DNA of 64,000 bases from UBA1672 sp050633505 (GTDB taxonomy: Bacteria > Pseudomonadota > Alphaproteobacteria > Micavibrionales > Micavibrionaceae), in contig JBOEGQ010000004.1 in assembly GCA_050633505.1 (NCBI GenBank), forward strand, positions 186,001 to 250,000, given 5' to 3'. Below are positions 1-6,615 of this stretch, one piece after another. Position numbers and translations under genes: made by a program. The notes under the pieces were generated by a model. That model was not told where the DNA came from, did no database searches, and was given only the letters and a program-made list of their open reading frames with translations. Positions within the stretch are counted from its first letter, which is position 1; every line of letters begins with the position of its first letter.

Positions 1-342
1 ACCTCCTATCATACAGGATCAAAGCCTTTACCCGGTAACGGCAATCACGTTGTAATGCATGAAGGTGTGAACTACCTCTTCGCCAATGACGCCAATAGAC
101 AAGCCTTTGAGAAGAACCCCACCAAATACCTTCCGGCTTATGGCGGATATTGCGCTTATGGTGTTTCTGTTGGCAAGAAATTCATTGGCGACCCTAATGT
201 CTGGGAAATTGTTGACGGGCAGCTTTACCTGAACCTTGATAATAAAATCAAAGGAATCTGGTCTAAAGATATCTCAGGCAATATTTCAAAAGCCAATGCC
301 AACTGGCCAGAAATTAAAAACAAAGCGCCGTCTGAGCTTTAG
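1..342 (+). CDS. YHS domain-containing protein (5' end outside window)
   Basis: The frame is open from the first base, so the gene begins upstream of the window; an internal ATG at 55 is not the real start. The visible 113 residues match the YHS-domain family of small, often exported proteins: a segment on preserving a substrate or metal (VNYLFANDANRQAF), then YGGYCAYGVSVGKKF, then a DGQLYLNLD strand and a closing KANANWPEI helix. YHS domains are thought to bind metal, often near copper or heavy-metal handling proteins, but the role here is unknown. The neighbouring permease/ArsR pair fits a metal or metalloid context, although it is separated from this gene by a terminator. The fold assignment is solid; the function is not. 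Confidence 0.82.
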   Translation, partial: TSYHTGSKPLPGNGNHVVMHEGVNYLFANDANRQAFEKNPTKYLPAYGGYCAYGVSVGKKFIGDPNVWEIVDGQLYLNLDNKIKGIWSKDISGNISKANANWPEIKNKAPSEL

Positions 343-354
343 ATTTACCGACCT

Positions 355-394
355 AAGAAAGCCCGTCTCCCTCCTCTCCAACGGGCTTTCTTTT
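355..394 (+). terminator. Rho-independent terminator after YHS gene
   Basis: Perfect 12-bp inverted repeat (355-366 with 381-392, AAGAAAGCCCGT/ACGGGCTTTCTT) around a 14-nt pyrimidine-rich loop. The T-rich 3' arm runs into TT. It lies 13 nt past the YHS stop codon. The A-rich 5' arm lets it work in both directions, so it may also stop the oncoming permease transcript. Confidence 0.85.
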
Positions 395-449
395 CATTTA
401 AAGTATTAGAGGAGATGAAAAGAAACCTCCTTAGAGCGCAACGTTTCAA

Positions 450-1361
450 TTAAAAGATATAGCCATATAAATACCCTGCACTAACAGCCATTCCGACAAT
501 CACCACCAGAAATGCAGCGATCATCTGGTTTTTAAAAATGGACTTCAACAATATCACCTCAGTAAGACTTGCCCCTGCGCTACCAATAATTAAGGCCATA
601 ACAGCACCTAAACTCATCCCCTTAGCCGCAAGAGCAGAACTCAATGGAATAACCGCTTCCGCCCGAATATATAGCGGTATACCAATAACGGCGGCAACCG
701 GCACCGCGAACGGGTTATCTTCACCAGCCATTGCAGTCACAAGCTCAGTCGGCATAAAGCCATAAATCATAGAGCCTAGAGCAATTCCCCCGATCAGATA
801 TGGCAAAACCTTCTTAAAATCCACCCATGTCACCCGCCAAATCTCTCGCCACTTCTCAACCGGCTGGTCAGTACCACACCCCACATCACACCTAGAAGTT
901 TTATGGTCGGTGTAGGCCTCCGCCTTTACAAAGCGCTCAAACCCAAGTTTTTCCAGACTAAAGCCGGCAACAACAGAAACCCCCATAGCCATCAAAAAAT
1001 AGAAGATAGTGACCCCCACTCCAAAAGTCACAAAAAACAGACCTATAATAATGGGGTTTAATAACGGACTAGCAAAAAGGAACACCATCATCGTACCAAA
1101 CCCGGCCTTGGCGCGTAACAACCCCTTTAGAAAAGGGATCGTTGAGCAAGAGCAAAAAGGCGTTATCGCTCCCAACACAACTGCAACAAAGTACCCCCTG
1201 CCATTCTTCCCACTTAGAATAGCCTGTATTTTTGACGGAGGGATATACTCTTGCAGCACCCCCACCAGATAGCTAATTAATAAAAATAATATCGTTAATT
1301 CAGCAGTAAGAAAAACAAACATGCCAAAGCTTTTCTGCGCCATTTCATAAGTGAAATTCAT
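450..1361 (-). CDS. Permease, UPF0718/DUF318 (ArsP-like) family
   Basis: Multi-pass inner-membrane protein of about 303 residues with around eight hydrophobic segments. It carries the family signature TPFCSCSTIP near residues 67-76 (Cys70, Cys72) in the first half and a related IPLYIRAEAVIPL segment in the second, as expected of this two-repeat permease family. A central soluble loop holds a further Cys pair (CDVGC, about 158-162). Some members (ArsP) export organoarsenicals; most have no known substrate. I chose the ATG at 1361 because GGAG lies 6 nt upstream; an ATG at 1373 lacks a Shine-Dalgarno. The divergent ArsR gene and shared operator imply induction by a thiol-reactive metal or metalloid. 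The substrate is inferred only. Confidence 0.85.
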   Translation of the reverse strand: MNFTYEMAQKSFGMFVFLTAELTILFLLISYLVGVLQEYIPPSKIQAILSGKNGRGYFVAVVLGAITPFCSCSTIPFLKGLLRAKAGFGTMMVFLFASPLLNPIIIGLFFVTFGVGVTIFYFLMAMGVSVVAGFSLEKLGFERFVKAEAYTDHKTSRCDVGCGTDQPVEKWREIWRVTWVDFKKVLPYLIGGIALGSMIYGFMPTELVTAMAGEDNPFAVPVAAVIGIPLYIRAEAVIPLSSALAAKGMSLGAVMALIIGSAGASLTEVILLKSIFKNQMIAAFLVVIVGMAVSAGYLYGYIF

Positions 1362-1398
1362 ACCCTTCTCCATTTATCTATATTTCCAGTATAATCGA

Positions 1399-1426
1399 AT
1401 TATAGCACATTAAGTTGGCATATCAA
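1399..1426 (-). promoter_or_regulatory. Sigma-70 promoter of the permease gene
   Basis: On the minus strand, TTGATA (1426-1421) and TATAAT (1404-1399) are separated by 16 bp, close to consensus. Transcription would start near 1392 and give a leader of about 30 nt before the GTATG start. The -35 box overlaps the left edge of the ArsR operator. Confidence 0.65.
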
Positions 1427-1455
1427 CATATTTCTGGTAATGTCGAAATATATTG
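1424..1455. promoter_or_regulatory. Putative ArsR operator (inverted repeat)
   Basis: CAACATATTTC (1424-1434), 10 bp, then GAAATATATTG (1445-1455): arms of 11 bp with one mismatch. It sits between the divergent permease and ArsR genes, touching the permease -35 box and lying 18 bp before the ArsR start. Its size and place fit an ArsR/SmtB dimer site controlling both genes. The symmetry is visible; the binding is inferred. Confidence 0.65.
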
Positions 1456-1472
1456 CCATTAGGAGACAAAAC

Positions 1473-1772
1473 ATGGACATCGATCAAGTCGCGAAAGCAC
1501 TCAAAGAATTAGGGCACCCGACACGGCTTGCCATCTACAAGCGATTGGTTAAGGCGGGTAATAACGGTATTGCTGTCGGTGCAGTACAAGAGGCACTTCA
1601 AATCCCCGGATCGACCCTCACACACCACTTAAAAGGCTTGGAAACGGCAGGGTTAATAAGTCAGCGTCGAGAGGGGCGTACCCTATTCTGTGTGGCGCAA
1701 TATGAACAACTAACTTCGGTGATTAGCTTTTTACAACACGAATGCTGTATAGATGAGCAAACAAATCTGTAG
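1473..1772 (+). CDS. ArsR/SmtB family transcriptional regulator
   Basis: A 99-residue winged-helix repressor. The recognition helix-turn-helix is around 41-60 (IPGSTLTHHLKGLETAGLI), followed by a wing with RREGRTLFC. The classic alpha-3 ELCVCDL metal site is absent, but Cys73 and a C-terminal HECC (Cys91-Cys92) remain; a C-terminal Cys pair is common in a subgroup that sits beside arsenic or permease genes. These cysteines may sense arsenite or another thiophile. The start at 1473 is favoured over an upstream ATG at 1440 because AGGAGA lies 6 nt before it, and because the earlier start would place the operator inside the gene. It likely represses itself and the divergent permease. Confidence 0.88.
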   Translation: MDIDQVAKALKELGHPTRLAIYKRLVKAGNNGIAVGAVQEALQIPGSTLTHHLKGLETAGLISQRREGRTLFCVAQYEQLTSVISFLQHECCIDEQTNL

Positions 1773-1819
1773 CGCAGAGATAAGAATCTACCTCCTCATC
1801 AAAAGCCACACAGCCTCTC

Positions 1820-2041
1820 TCACATCAAACTCGCCCAACGGAAAAGAATGCCCTGTACCCGATCCATAATAGATGCATAATCTGTGAACAGATCATCAAA
1901 ACTGGTTAAGGTGAAGTCTTGTAGCAAGCTCATCAAGCTATCTGGATCAGTGGTATCATTATCGATAGATGCTGCAACATGCAGATCCGGCAAATTACCG
2001 TAACCGCGCAATGTCGTCACAAACAACGATGCAAGATCCAA
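1820..2041 (-). pseudogene. Fragment resembling an RTX/hemolysin-type protein
   Basis: A 73-codon open stretch with no proper start (TTG at best). It contains TLRGYGNLPDLHVAASIDND, an acidic LLQDFTLTSFDDLF region and a closing ILFRWASL. This resembles an internal module of very large RTX/hemolysin-type calcium-binding proteins, where a GYG-LPDLH motif and a downstream WAG segment recur. It is cut off at both ends: after WASL it hits a stop, and its upstream end meets the recombinase fragment on the other strand at about 2040-2050. I read it as a relic joined by rearrangement. The family call is from memory and moderate; the lack of a complete gene is clear. Confidence 0.4.
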
Positions 2042-2043
2042 CG

Positions 2044-2808
2044 TGTAGAGACCGAAACACCCAAGCCAAAGCCCCTGCTCGCAAGGACATTAGCAAAGAC
2101 TTCCCATTGCGCGGATTTGTGACATGCGGTGGCTGTGATCGTCCGGTGACCTCTTGTTGGACGAAGGGACGCAGCAAGCATTATGGCTATTACCATTGCC
2201 AACGAAAAGACTGTGATATGTACGGGAAATCTGTCAGGAAGGAAGTGATCGAAGGTGAGTTTGAGGAGCTGTTGCGTGATATTCGACCAACTGAGGAGTT
2301 GTTCACCGTTGCTTTGGCAATGTTCAGAGATTTGTGGGATGAACGGATGCAGAAACGCGGAGAGCATGCTCAGTCCATTGAGGGCAAACTTAAGCAGACA
2401 GATCGCAAGATCGAAAACTTGTTAGATCGCATTGTGGATGCGGACAATCAAAATGTCGTTGCTGCTTACGAAAAACGCATCCAGTCTTTAGAGGATGACA
2501 AGGCCGTTTTACAGGAAAAAATCGAGAAATGTGGCTGCGCTTTGCCGGACTTTGATGAAAGCTATCGAACCACTTTTAAACTTCTTGAAAACCCGCATGG
2601 TATCTGGGTTTCAGGAGGTATAGAGGATAAGATAACCGCATTGAAACTGGTATTTGCGGAGAGGTTGCAATATGACCATAAAGAGGGATTTAGAACCGCC
2701 TCAACCTCGCCCCCCATAAGGGTTTTGGGGGAGTTTGAGGTTATTGGGTCAGAGATGGTGCGGGTGAAGGGACTTGAACCCCCACGCCCAAAGGGCGCCA
2801 GAACCTAA
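2044..2808 (+). pseudogene. Large serine recombinase, C-terminal remnant
   Basis: Only the back half of a large serine recombinase survives. The segment from about 2080 reads DFPLRGFVTCGGCDRPVTSC, then HYGYYHCQRKDC: the zinc beta-ribbon domain with four metal-binding cysteines. A long coiled coil follows (about 2350-2550), then a C-terminal region. The N-terminal resolvase catalytic domain with its nucleophilic serine is missing, so the protein cannot recombine DNA. The open frame reaches back to an ATG at 1969, but that stretch is antisense to the RTX-like fragment and unrelated. The 3' end reads through the tRNA-Leu gene (VKGLEPPRPKGA is antisense tRNA), as in integrases whose attachment site is the tRNA. 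It is the decayed end of an integrative element. Confidence 0.75.
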
Positions 2809-2841
2809 ATCTGGTGCGTCTACCAATTCCGCCACACCCGC
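2756..2841 (-). tRNA. tRNA-Leu (anticodon UAG)
   Basis: An 86-nt class II tRNA with acceptor GCGGGTG/CACCCGC, discriminator A and encoded CCA (2758-2756). The anticodon stem CCAGA/TCTGG encloses TTTAGGT, giving anticodon TAG. A long variable arm (GCGCCCTTTGGGCGT) and a GGTTCAAGTCC T-loop confirm leucine. A decayed serine recombinase frame ends inside its 3' half, so the gene has probably served as an integration target. Confidence 0.95.
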
Positions 2842-3088
2842 ACGTTCTGTATACTGAACAGCTCGTCTCCGAACTGATTGCGAGGTTTTACCCTACTTTT
2901 TTATGAATTCCAAGTATTCTTTTAAAAGTTTTGCACTTTTTTTCAAAAAAATAAAAAATCTTATACTCGGCTTAGGTGACATGCTGTTATCGCATAAAAA
3001 ACAAACTTGTCTGTTTGAAATCCAACGATGTATGATAAACTGTAAAATGTTCTGATAATTTATGTTTGATTTGAAAAGGTTACTATCA

Positions 3089-4312
3089 ATGCTCTTTAGA
3101 TTGCACTGCTCGAAATTTACATACTATATCGTGGCAATTATACTTATCTTCGGCCTTATCTCCACCCAATCAAAACATGCTTTTGCGAATCAAGAAAAAG
3201 ATATTTTCGAACGTTTTCTAACACCTATGCCAAAATTTGAAGCCATAGATGAAAAGACCTTTATTAAACAAACAAAACCAATTCAGGACACGCCTTATGG
3301 CGAAAAAGTTCTGGCATATTCCATGCGGGTCCCCCAAAACTGGACCAAGGGTGATGATAGAAGTTCCAGTAACTTTATACTGAGTAAGAAGCTATTCCTC
3401 GAGCTTGTTTCATATCATGGGAAACCTACGATTATCGGACGAAGCCGCGTTGAGGTACAGGCATTAAATCTGGAAGAGAACCTAACGGCTGTTCAGTGGT
3501 ACTTTAAATTCCTTCTGGCTGGTGGTTACACGACAGAAGGCCTCGTTGCACACAATGACAATAAAATTGAATCATTAAGAGTTGTAACAGAAGATAATTA
3601 TTCATACTACATGCGTACACTGGTCACAATCAACGGCGAAAAGATCATTATGGTGCGCCACTATGTCCCCGTCCAAATCATAAAACAACAAGGTGCAATG
3701 CAAGAAAAAGTGGTTTCTTCGTTTAAACTAACACATGAGATCCCAAGAAAAGATGTGGCAACAAGTTCATACAAATTTCTTGATGTTGCCGAAGCATTTT
3801 ATCCAGAAAGCTGGGAATCTATTGCGAAACCATTACGCTCTGCAGATCGCATGGAAGCATCACTTGTCAACATCAAGAAGTTCAAATCAGCTACAAACCA
3901 CTCGCGATCCAACAGAATGGAAACCCTAACTGAAGGAACCGTCGATGTTCTTCTTGTCTCATTTTCAAATCAGAGTTCCCTTTTAGATGAAATTGAGCAA
4001 TATAAGAAATTCTTTGAGACAAAAGGAGTTCTGCTACACGAGAAAATTCCCAATAAAAAGAAGTATAGCTATCATGAAAATATCGATTTTGCCCTAACGG
4101 AAGTCTATCGCGGGGCAGACAGTACAAACAACCTGAGTGAATTTGAAATTTGGTTTACGGTTATGGTCGGAGGGAATTACTACTATTTCATAACGCTACT
4201 AACGCCATCACGTAATGAACAATTCACCACATGGGCAGAAAACACACGTAGTTACGAGCTTATAATCCAGCGGTTTTCACCAATGTCAGGGGCATTCCTG
4301 TCGAGGGATTAA
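3089..4312 (+). CDS. Unknown exported protein
   Basis: I do not recognise this 407-residue protein. It starts with a basic segment and a hydrophobic stretch (YYIVAIILIFGLIS) ending in KHAFA before NQEKD, a plausible Sec signal peptide cut near residue 34. The ATG at 3089 is preferred because AAAAGG lies 9 nt upstream; an ATG at 3062 has no ribosome site. The mature part has no second membrane segment, no lipobox and no cysteines in obvious pairs; it alternates strands and charged loops and looks duplicated in outline, with two blocks each ending near an IVQRF/SSFKL-like strand. It stands alone between tRNA-Leu and the convergent glnA. A periplasmic role is all that can be inferred. Confidence 0.7.
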   Translation: MLFRLHCSKFTYYIVAIILIFGLISTQSKHAFANQEKDIFERFLTPMPKFEAIDEKTFIKQTKPIQDTPYGEKVLAYSMRVPQNWTKGDDRSSSNFILSKKLFLELVSYHGKPTIIGRSRVEVQALNLEENLTAVQWYFKFLLAGGYTTEGLVAHNDNKIESLRVVTEDNYSYYMRTLVTINGEKIIMVRHYVPVQIIKQQGAMQEKVVSSFKLTHEIPRKDVATSSYKFLDVAEAFYPESWESIAKPLRSADRMEASLVNIKKFKSATNHSRSNRMETLTEGTVDVLLVSFSNQSSLLDEIEQYKKFFETKGVLLHEKIPNKKKYSYHENIDFALTEVYRGADSTNNLSEFEIWFTVMVGGNYYYFITLLTPSRNEQFTTWAENTRSYELIIQRFSPMSGAFLSRD

Positions 4313-4358
4313 GTTAGATGCCCTCTAGAAAGAGGTGTGTTCACCACTCGTCTTATGT

Positions 4359-5789
4359 TTACCCGGAGTAATACATGCTGACCTCGATCGGATGTGTTGT
4401 CATTTCATAACGTTCCAACTCTTCTTGCTTCAGAGCTGTGAACGATCCAAGAAATTCCCTTGTAAACACATCCCCCTTCAAAAGGAATGCATGATCCGCT
4501 TCTAAGGCATTTAAGGCATCCCGTAGAGAATGACAAACATGTGGAATCTTTTCCAACTCACCTTCCGGTAAAGTGTAAAGATTCTTATCCATCGCTTCAC
4601 CCGGATGTATCTTATTTTCAATACCGTCCAAACCGGCCATTAACATGGCAGAGAATGCAATATACGGATTAGCCATAGGATCAGGAAAACGAATTTCAAT
4701 ACGTTTAGACTTTGCCCCCGCGGAAATCGGAATACGACACGCCGCCGAACGGTTCCGCGCAGAATACGCAAGCAGAACAGGCGCTTCATATCCCGGAGTA
4801 AGGCGCTTATAGCTATTTGTTGTCGGATTGGTAAAAGCATTTAACGCGCGTGCATGTTTTAATACCCCACCGATATAATAAAGCGCGGTTTCAGACATAT
4901 CGGCATAGGATTGCCCTGCAAATAATGGCTTGCCCGACTTCCATATAGATTGGTGCACATGCATTCCTGATCCATTGTCACCATTAACAGGCTTGGGCAT
5001 AAATGTCGCACTACGCCCGTAACTATTGGCAACATTCTTCACCGTATGCTTATAAAGCTGCACGTTATCGGCAGAGCGTAACAGATGATCAAATTGAATC
5101 CCCAATTCACATTGGCTTGGCGCAACTTCATGGTGGTGCTTTTCAACATTAACGCCCATGCTTTCCAAGACTGTAAGCATCTCACCGCGAATATCTGATA
5201 AACTGTCGACCGGACTATCCGGGAAATACCCCCCCTTCATATCGGGTCTATGCCCCATATTACCTGACGGATAATCGCGCCCGGCATTATACGGACCTTC
5301 TTCACTATCCAGACGATATGTCACATGTGAAGGCTGAATATTAACCTTAACATCGTTGAAGATAAAAAACTCAGGTTCCGGCCCAAAATAAGCGGCATCA
5401 CCAACGCCGGATTTCTTTAAATGCGATTCAGCAGCTTTCGCGATAGAACGCGGATCCAGAATATAAGGTTTATTCGTTATTGGGTCATAAACATCACAGA
5501 AAACCTTGATTGTCTTTTGCGCCGCAAACGGATCATATGTAACGCGTGATATATCCGGCTTTAACAGCATATCTGACTCATTGATATCCTGCCATCCTGC
5601 AATAGACGAGCCATCAAAATAGATACCGCCCTCAACAAGATCCTTATTCAACGTTGCCACGTGCTGCGCTGTGTGATGCCATTGACCGCGAATGTCTGTG
5701 AAATTGAAATCAATAAACTGGACATCCTGCTCCTGTACAAACTTTATAAGTTCAGCCGGCGTTTTAAATGACAATGCGTATGCGCTCAC
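4359..5789 (-). CDS. glnA: Glutamine synthetase type I
   Basis: Condenses glutamate and ammonia into glutamine using ATP, the main entry of nitrogen; it forms a cytosolic dodecamer. The 476 residues match the usual GSI-beta length. Visible signatures are DIRGQWHH and the loop FDGSSIAGWQDINESDM, FGPEPEFFIF and HHHEVAPSQCE in the metal site, NGSGMHVHQS for ATP binding and the NRSAACRIP loop. The adenylylation tyrosine is Tyr405 in NLYTLP, so GlnE control is likely. The start codon is GTG, with AAAGGG upstream. Unlike many relatives it has no glnB next to it, and I found no convincing sigma-54 or NtrC site in the 130-bp gap. Confidence 0.97.
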   Translation of the reverse strand: MSAYALSFKTPAELIKFVQEQDVQFIDFNFTDIRGQWHHTAQHVATLNKDLVEGGIYFDGSSIAGWQDINESDMLLKPDISRVTYDPFAAQKTIKVFCDVYDPITNKPYILDPRSIAKAAESHLKKSGVGDAAYFGPEPEFFIFNDVKVNIQPSHVTYRLDSEEGPYNAGRDYPSGNMGHRPDMKGGYFPDSPVDSLSDIRGEMLTVLESMGVNVEKHHHEVAPSQCELGIQFDHLLRSADNVQLYKHTVKNVANSYGRSATFMPKPVNGDNGSGMHVHQSIWKSGKPLFAGQSYADMSETALYYIGGVLKHARALNAFTNPTTNSYKRLTPGYEAPVLLAYSARNRSAACRIPISAGAKSKRIEIRFPDPMANPYIAFSAMLMAGLDGIENKIHPGEAMDKNLYTLPEGELEKIPHVCHSLRDALNALEADHAFLLKGDVFTREFLGSFTALKQEELERYEMTTHPIEVSMYYSG

Positions 5790-5859
5790 GTTAGATGACC
5801 CTTTGTTGGCAGATTAATTTCATACCAAAAGTCTTATCACGCGCATATTTTCTCGACAA

Positions 5860-5883
5860 GATAGTTTGTTATTTGATAGTTTG
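5860..5883. repeat. Direct repeat GATAGTTTG upstream of receiver gene
   Basis: GATAGTTTG occurs at 5860-5868 and 5875-5883, centre to centre 15 bp, in the short gap between glnA and the divergent receiver gene. Tandem half-sites like this can be activator sites. There is no further evidence of function. Confidence 0.3.
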
Positions 5884-5921
5884 CCTTAAAATATGGGTTT
5901 ATAAAAATAAACGGTGAAATA

Positions 5922-6449
5922 ATGGGTAAAGAAGATCTTTCAAAAGGCATTGATGTTGACGCGGCTTTCGGTGGTACATCCACTAATCCGACAACGCCGC
6001 TCATAAAAACCAAAGTTATTATTGCAGATGATCACGACATGGTGCGCAAAGCGGTCAGGTTGGATCTTGAAAATATGGGAATTGACAGTGCGAATATAAT
6101 AGAAGCCAAAGATGCTTTTGAACTTTTAACGCAACGCTGGTTTGACAATAAGCAGGAAACAGCAATCATCATATCAGATGAACAGATGCCCCCTTCAAAC
6201 CTGAAAGGTTCTGACGCATTGGGTATGATTGCAGGCGAATGTGCAAAAGAAGGCCTTACGCCCCCGCTTATGATGTCACACACAACTCTTGCAAATTCAG
6301 GAAATATGGAATTTGACCAGAAAATAGCAGAGATAAATGCCATTCCCGTAAAAAAAGGACAGCTGCTAGAGCACACCCATCTTATCACCAGAACACTTGG
6401 TATTAAGCCGGACGATCATAAGCCTAGCGAAACGCCTGAACACGAATAA
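5922..6449 (+). CDS. Stand-alone response-regulator receiver protein
   Basis: A 175-residue protein with one receiver (REC) domain at about 31-160 and no output domain. The acidic pair is Asp36-Asp37 (IIADDHDM), the phospho-acceptor is Asp86 (IIISDEQMP), the switch Thr is at 121-122 (MSHTT) and the invariant Lys at 144-145 (PVKKG). All receiver chemistry is thus present. The first 30 residues are Gly/Thr-rich and probably disordered; the last 15 are polar and acidic. Single-domain receivers work in chemotaxis or phosphorelays, but no kinase or che gene lies nearby, so the partner is unknown. It is transcribed away from glnA and towards tRNA-His. Confidence 0.8.
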   Translation: MGKEDLSKGIDVDAAFGGTSTNPTTPLIKTKVIIADDHDMVRKAVRLDLENMGIDSANIIEAKDAFELLTQRWFDNKQETAIIISDEQMPPSNLKGSDALGMIAGECAKEGLTPPLMMSHTTLANSGNMEFDQKIAEINAIPVKKGQLLEHTHLITRTLGIKPDDHKPSETPEHE

Positions 6450-6482
6450 TAACAATAAATTGCCCATGGCTTAAATATGGCC

Positions 6483-6510
6483 TTGACCTGAAAGCATAAA
6501 ATATTATAAA
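6483..6510 (+). promoter_or_regulatory. Sigma-70 promoter of tRNA-His
   Basis: TTGACC (6483-6488) and TATAAA (6505-6510) with 16-bp spacing; transcription would start near 6517, about 14 nt before the tRNA. This is a good match to the vegetative consensus. Confidence 0.6.
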
Positions 6511-6530
6511 CAGTTTCTCACATTAACTGT

Positions 6531-6607
6531 GGCGACCGTAGCTCAGTTGGTAGAGCACTCGGTTGTGATCCGAGTCGTCGCGGGTTCAAGTCCCGTCGGT
6601 CGCCCCA
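6531..6607 (+). tRNA. tRNA-His (anticodon GUG)
   Basis: A 77-nt cloverleaf: acceptor GCGACCG/CGGTCGC with the extra G-1 (6531) opposite C73, the histidine identity pair. Anticodon stem CTCGG/CCGAG around TTGTGAT gives GTG. The T-arm has GGTTCAAGTCC and CCA is encoded. Confidence 0.96.
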
Positions 6608-6615
6608 TTTTTCCT

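Noticed and set aside
2017..2367. Long minus-strand frame (116 codons) opposite the serine recombinase remnant
   Set aside because: It is antisense to a recognisable zinc-ribbon domain, with no ribosome site or family signature; it is a shadow frame.
1773..2756. Direct repeats (att sites) of the tRNA-Leu 3' end bounding an element
   Set aside because: No second copy of the tRNA 3' segment was seen in this window, so element borders cannot be drawn.
5790..5921. Sigma-54/NtrC control region for glnA
   Set aside because: I looked for TGGCAC-N5-TTGC and NtrC sites on both strands and found no acceptable match.
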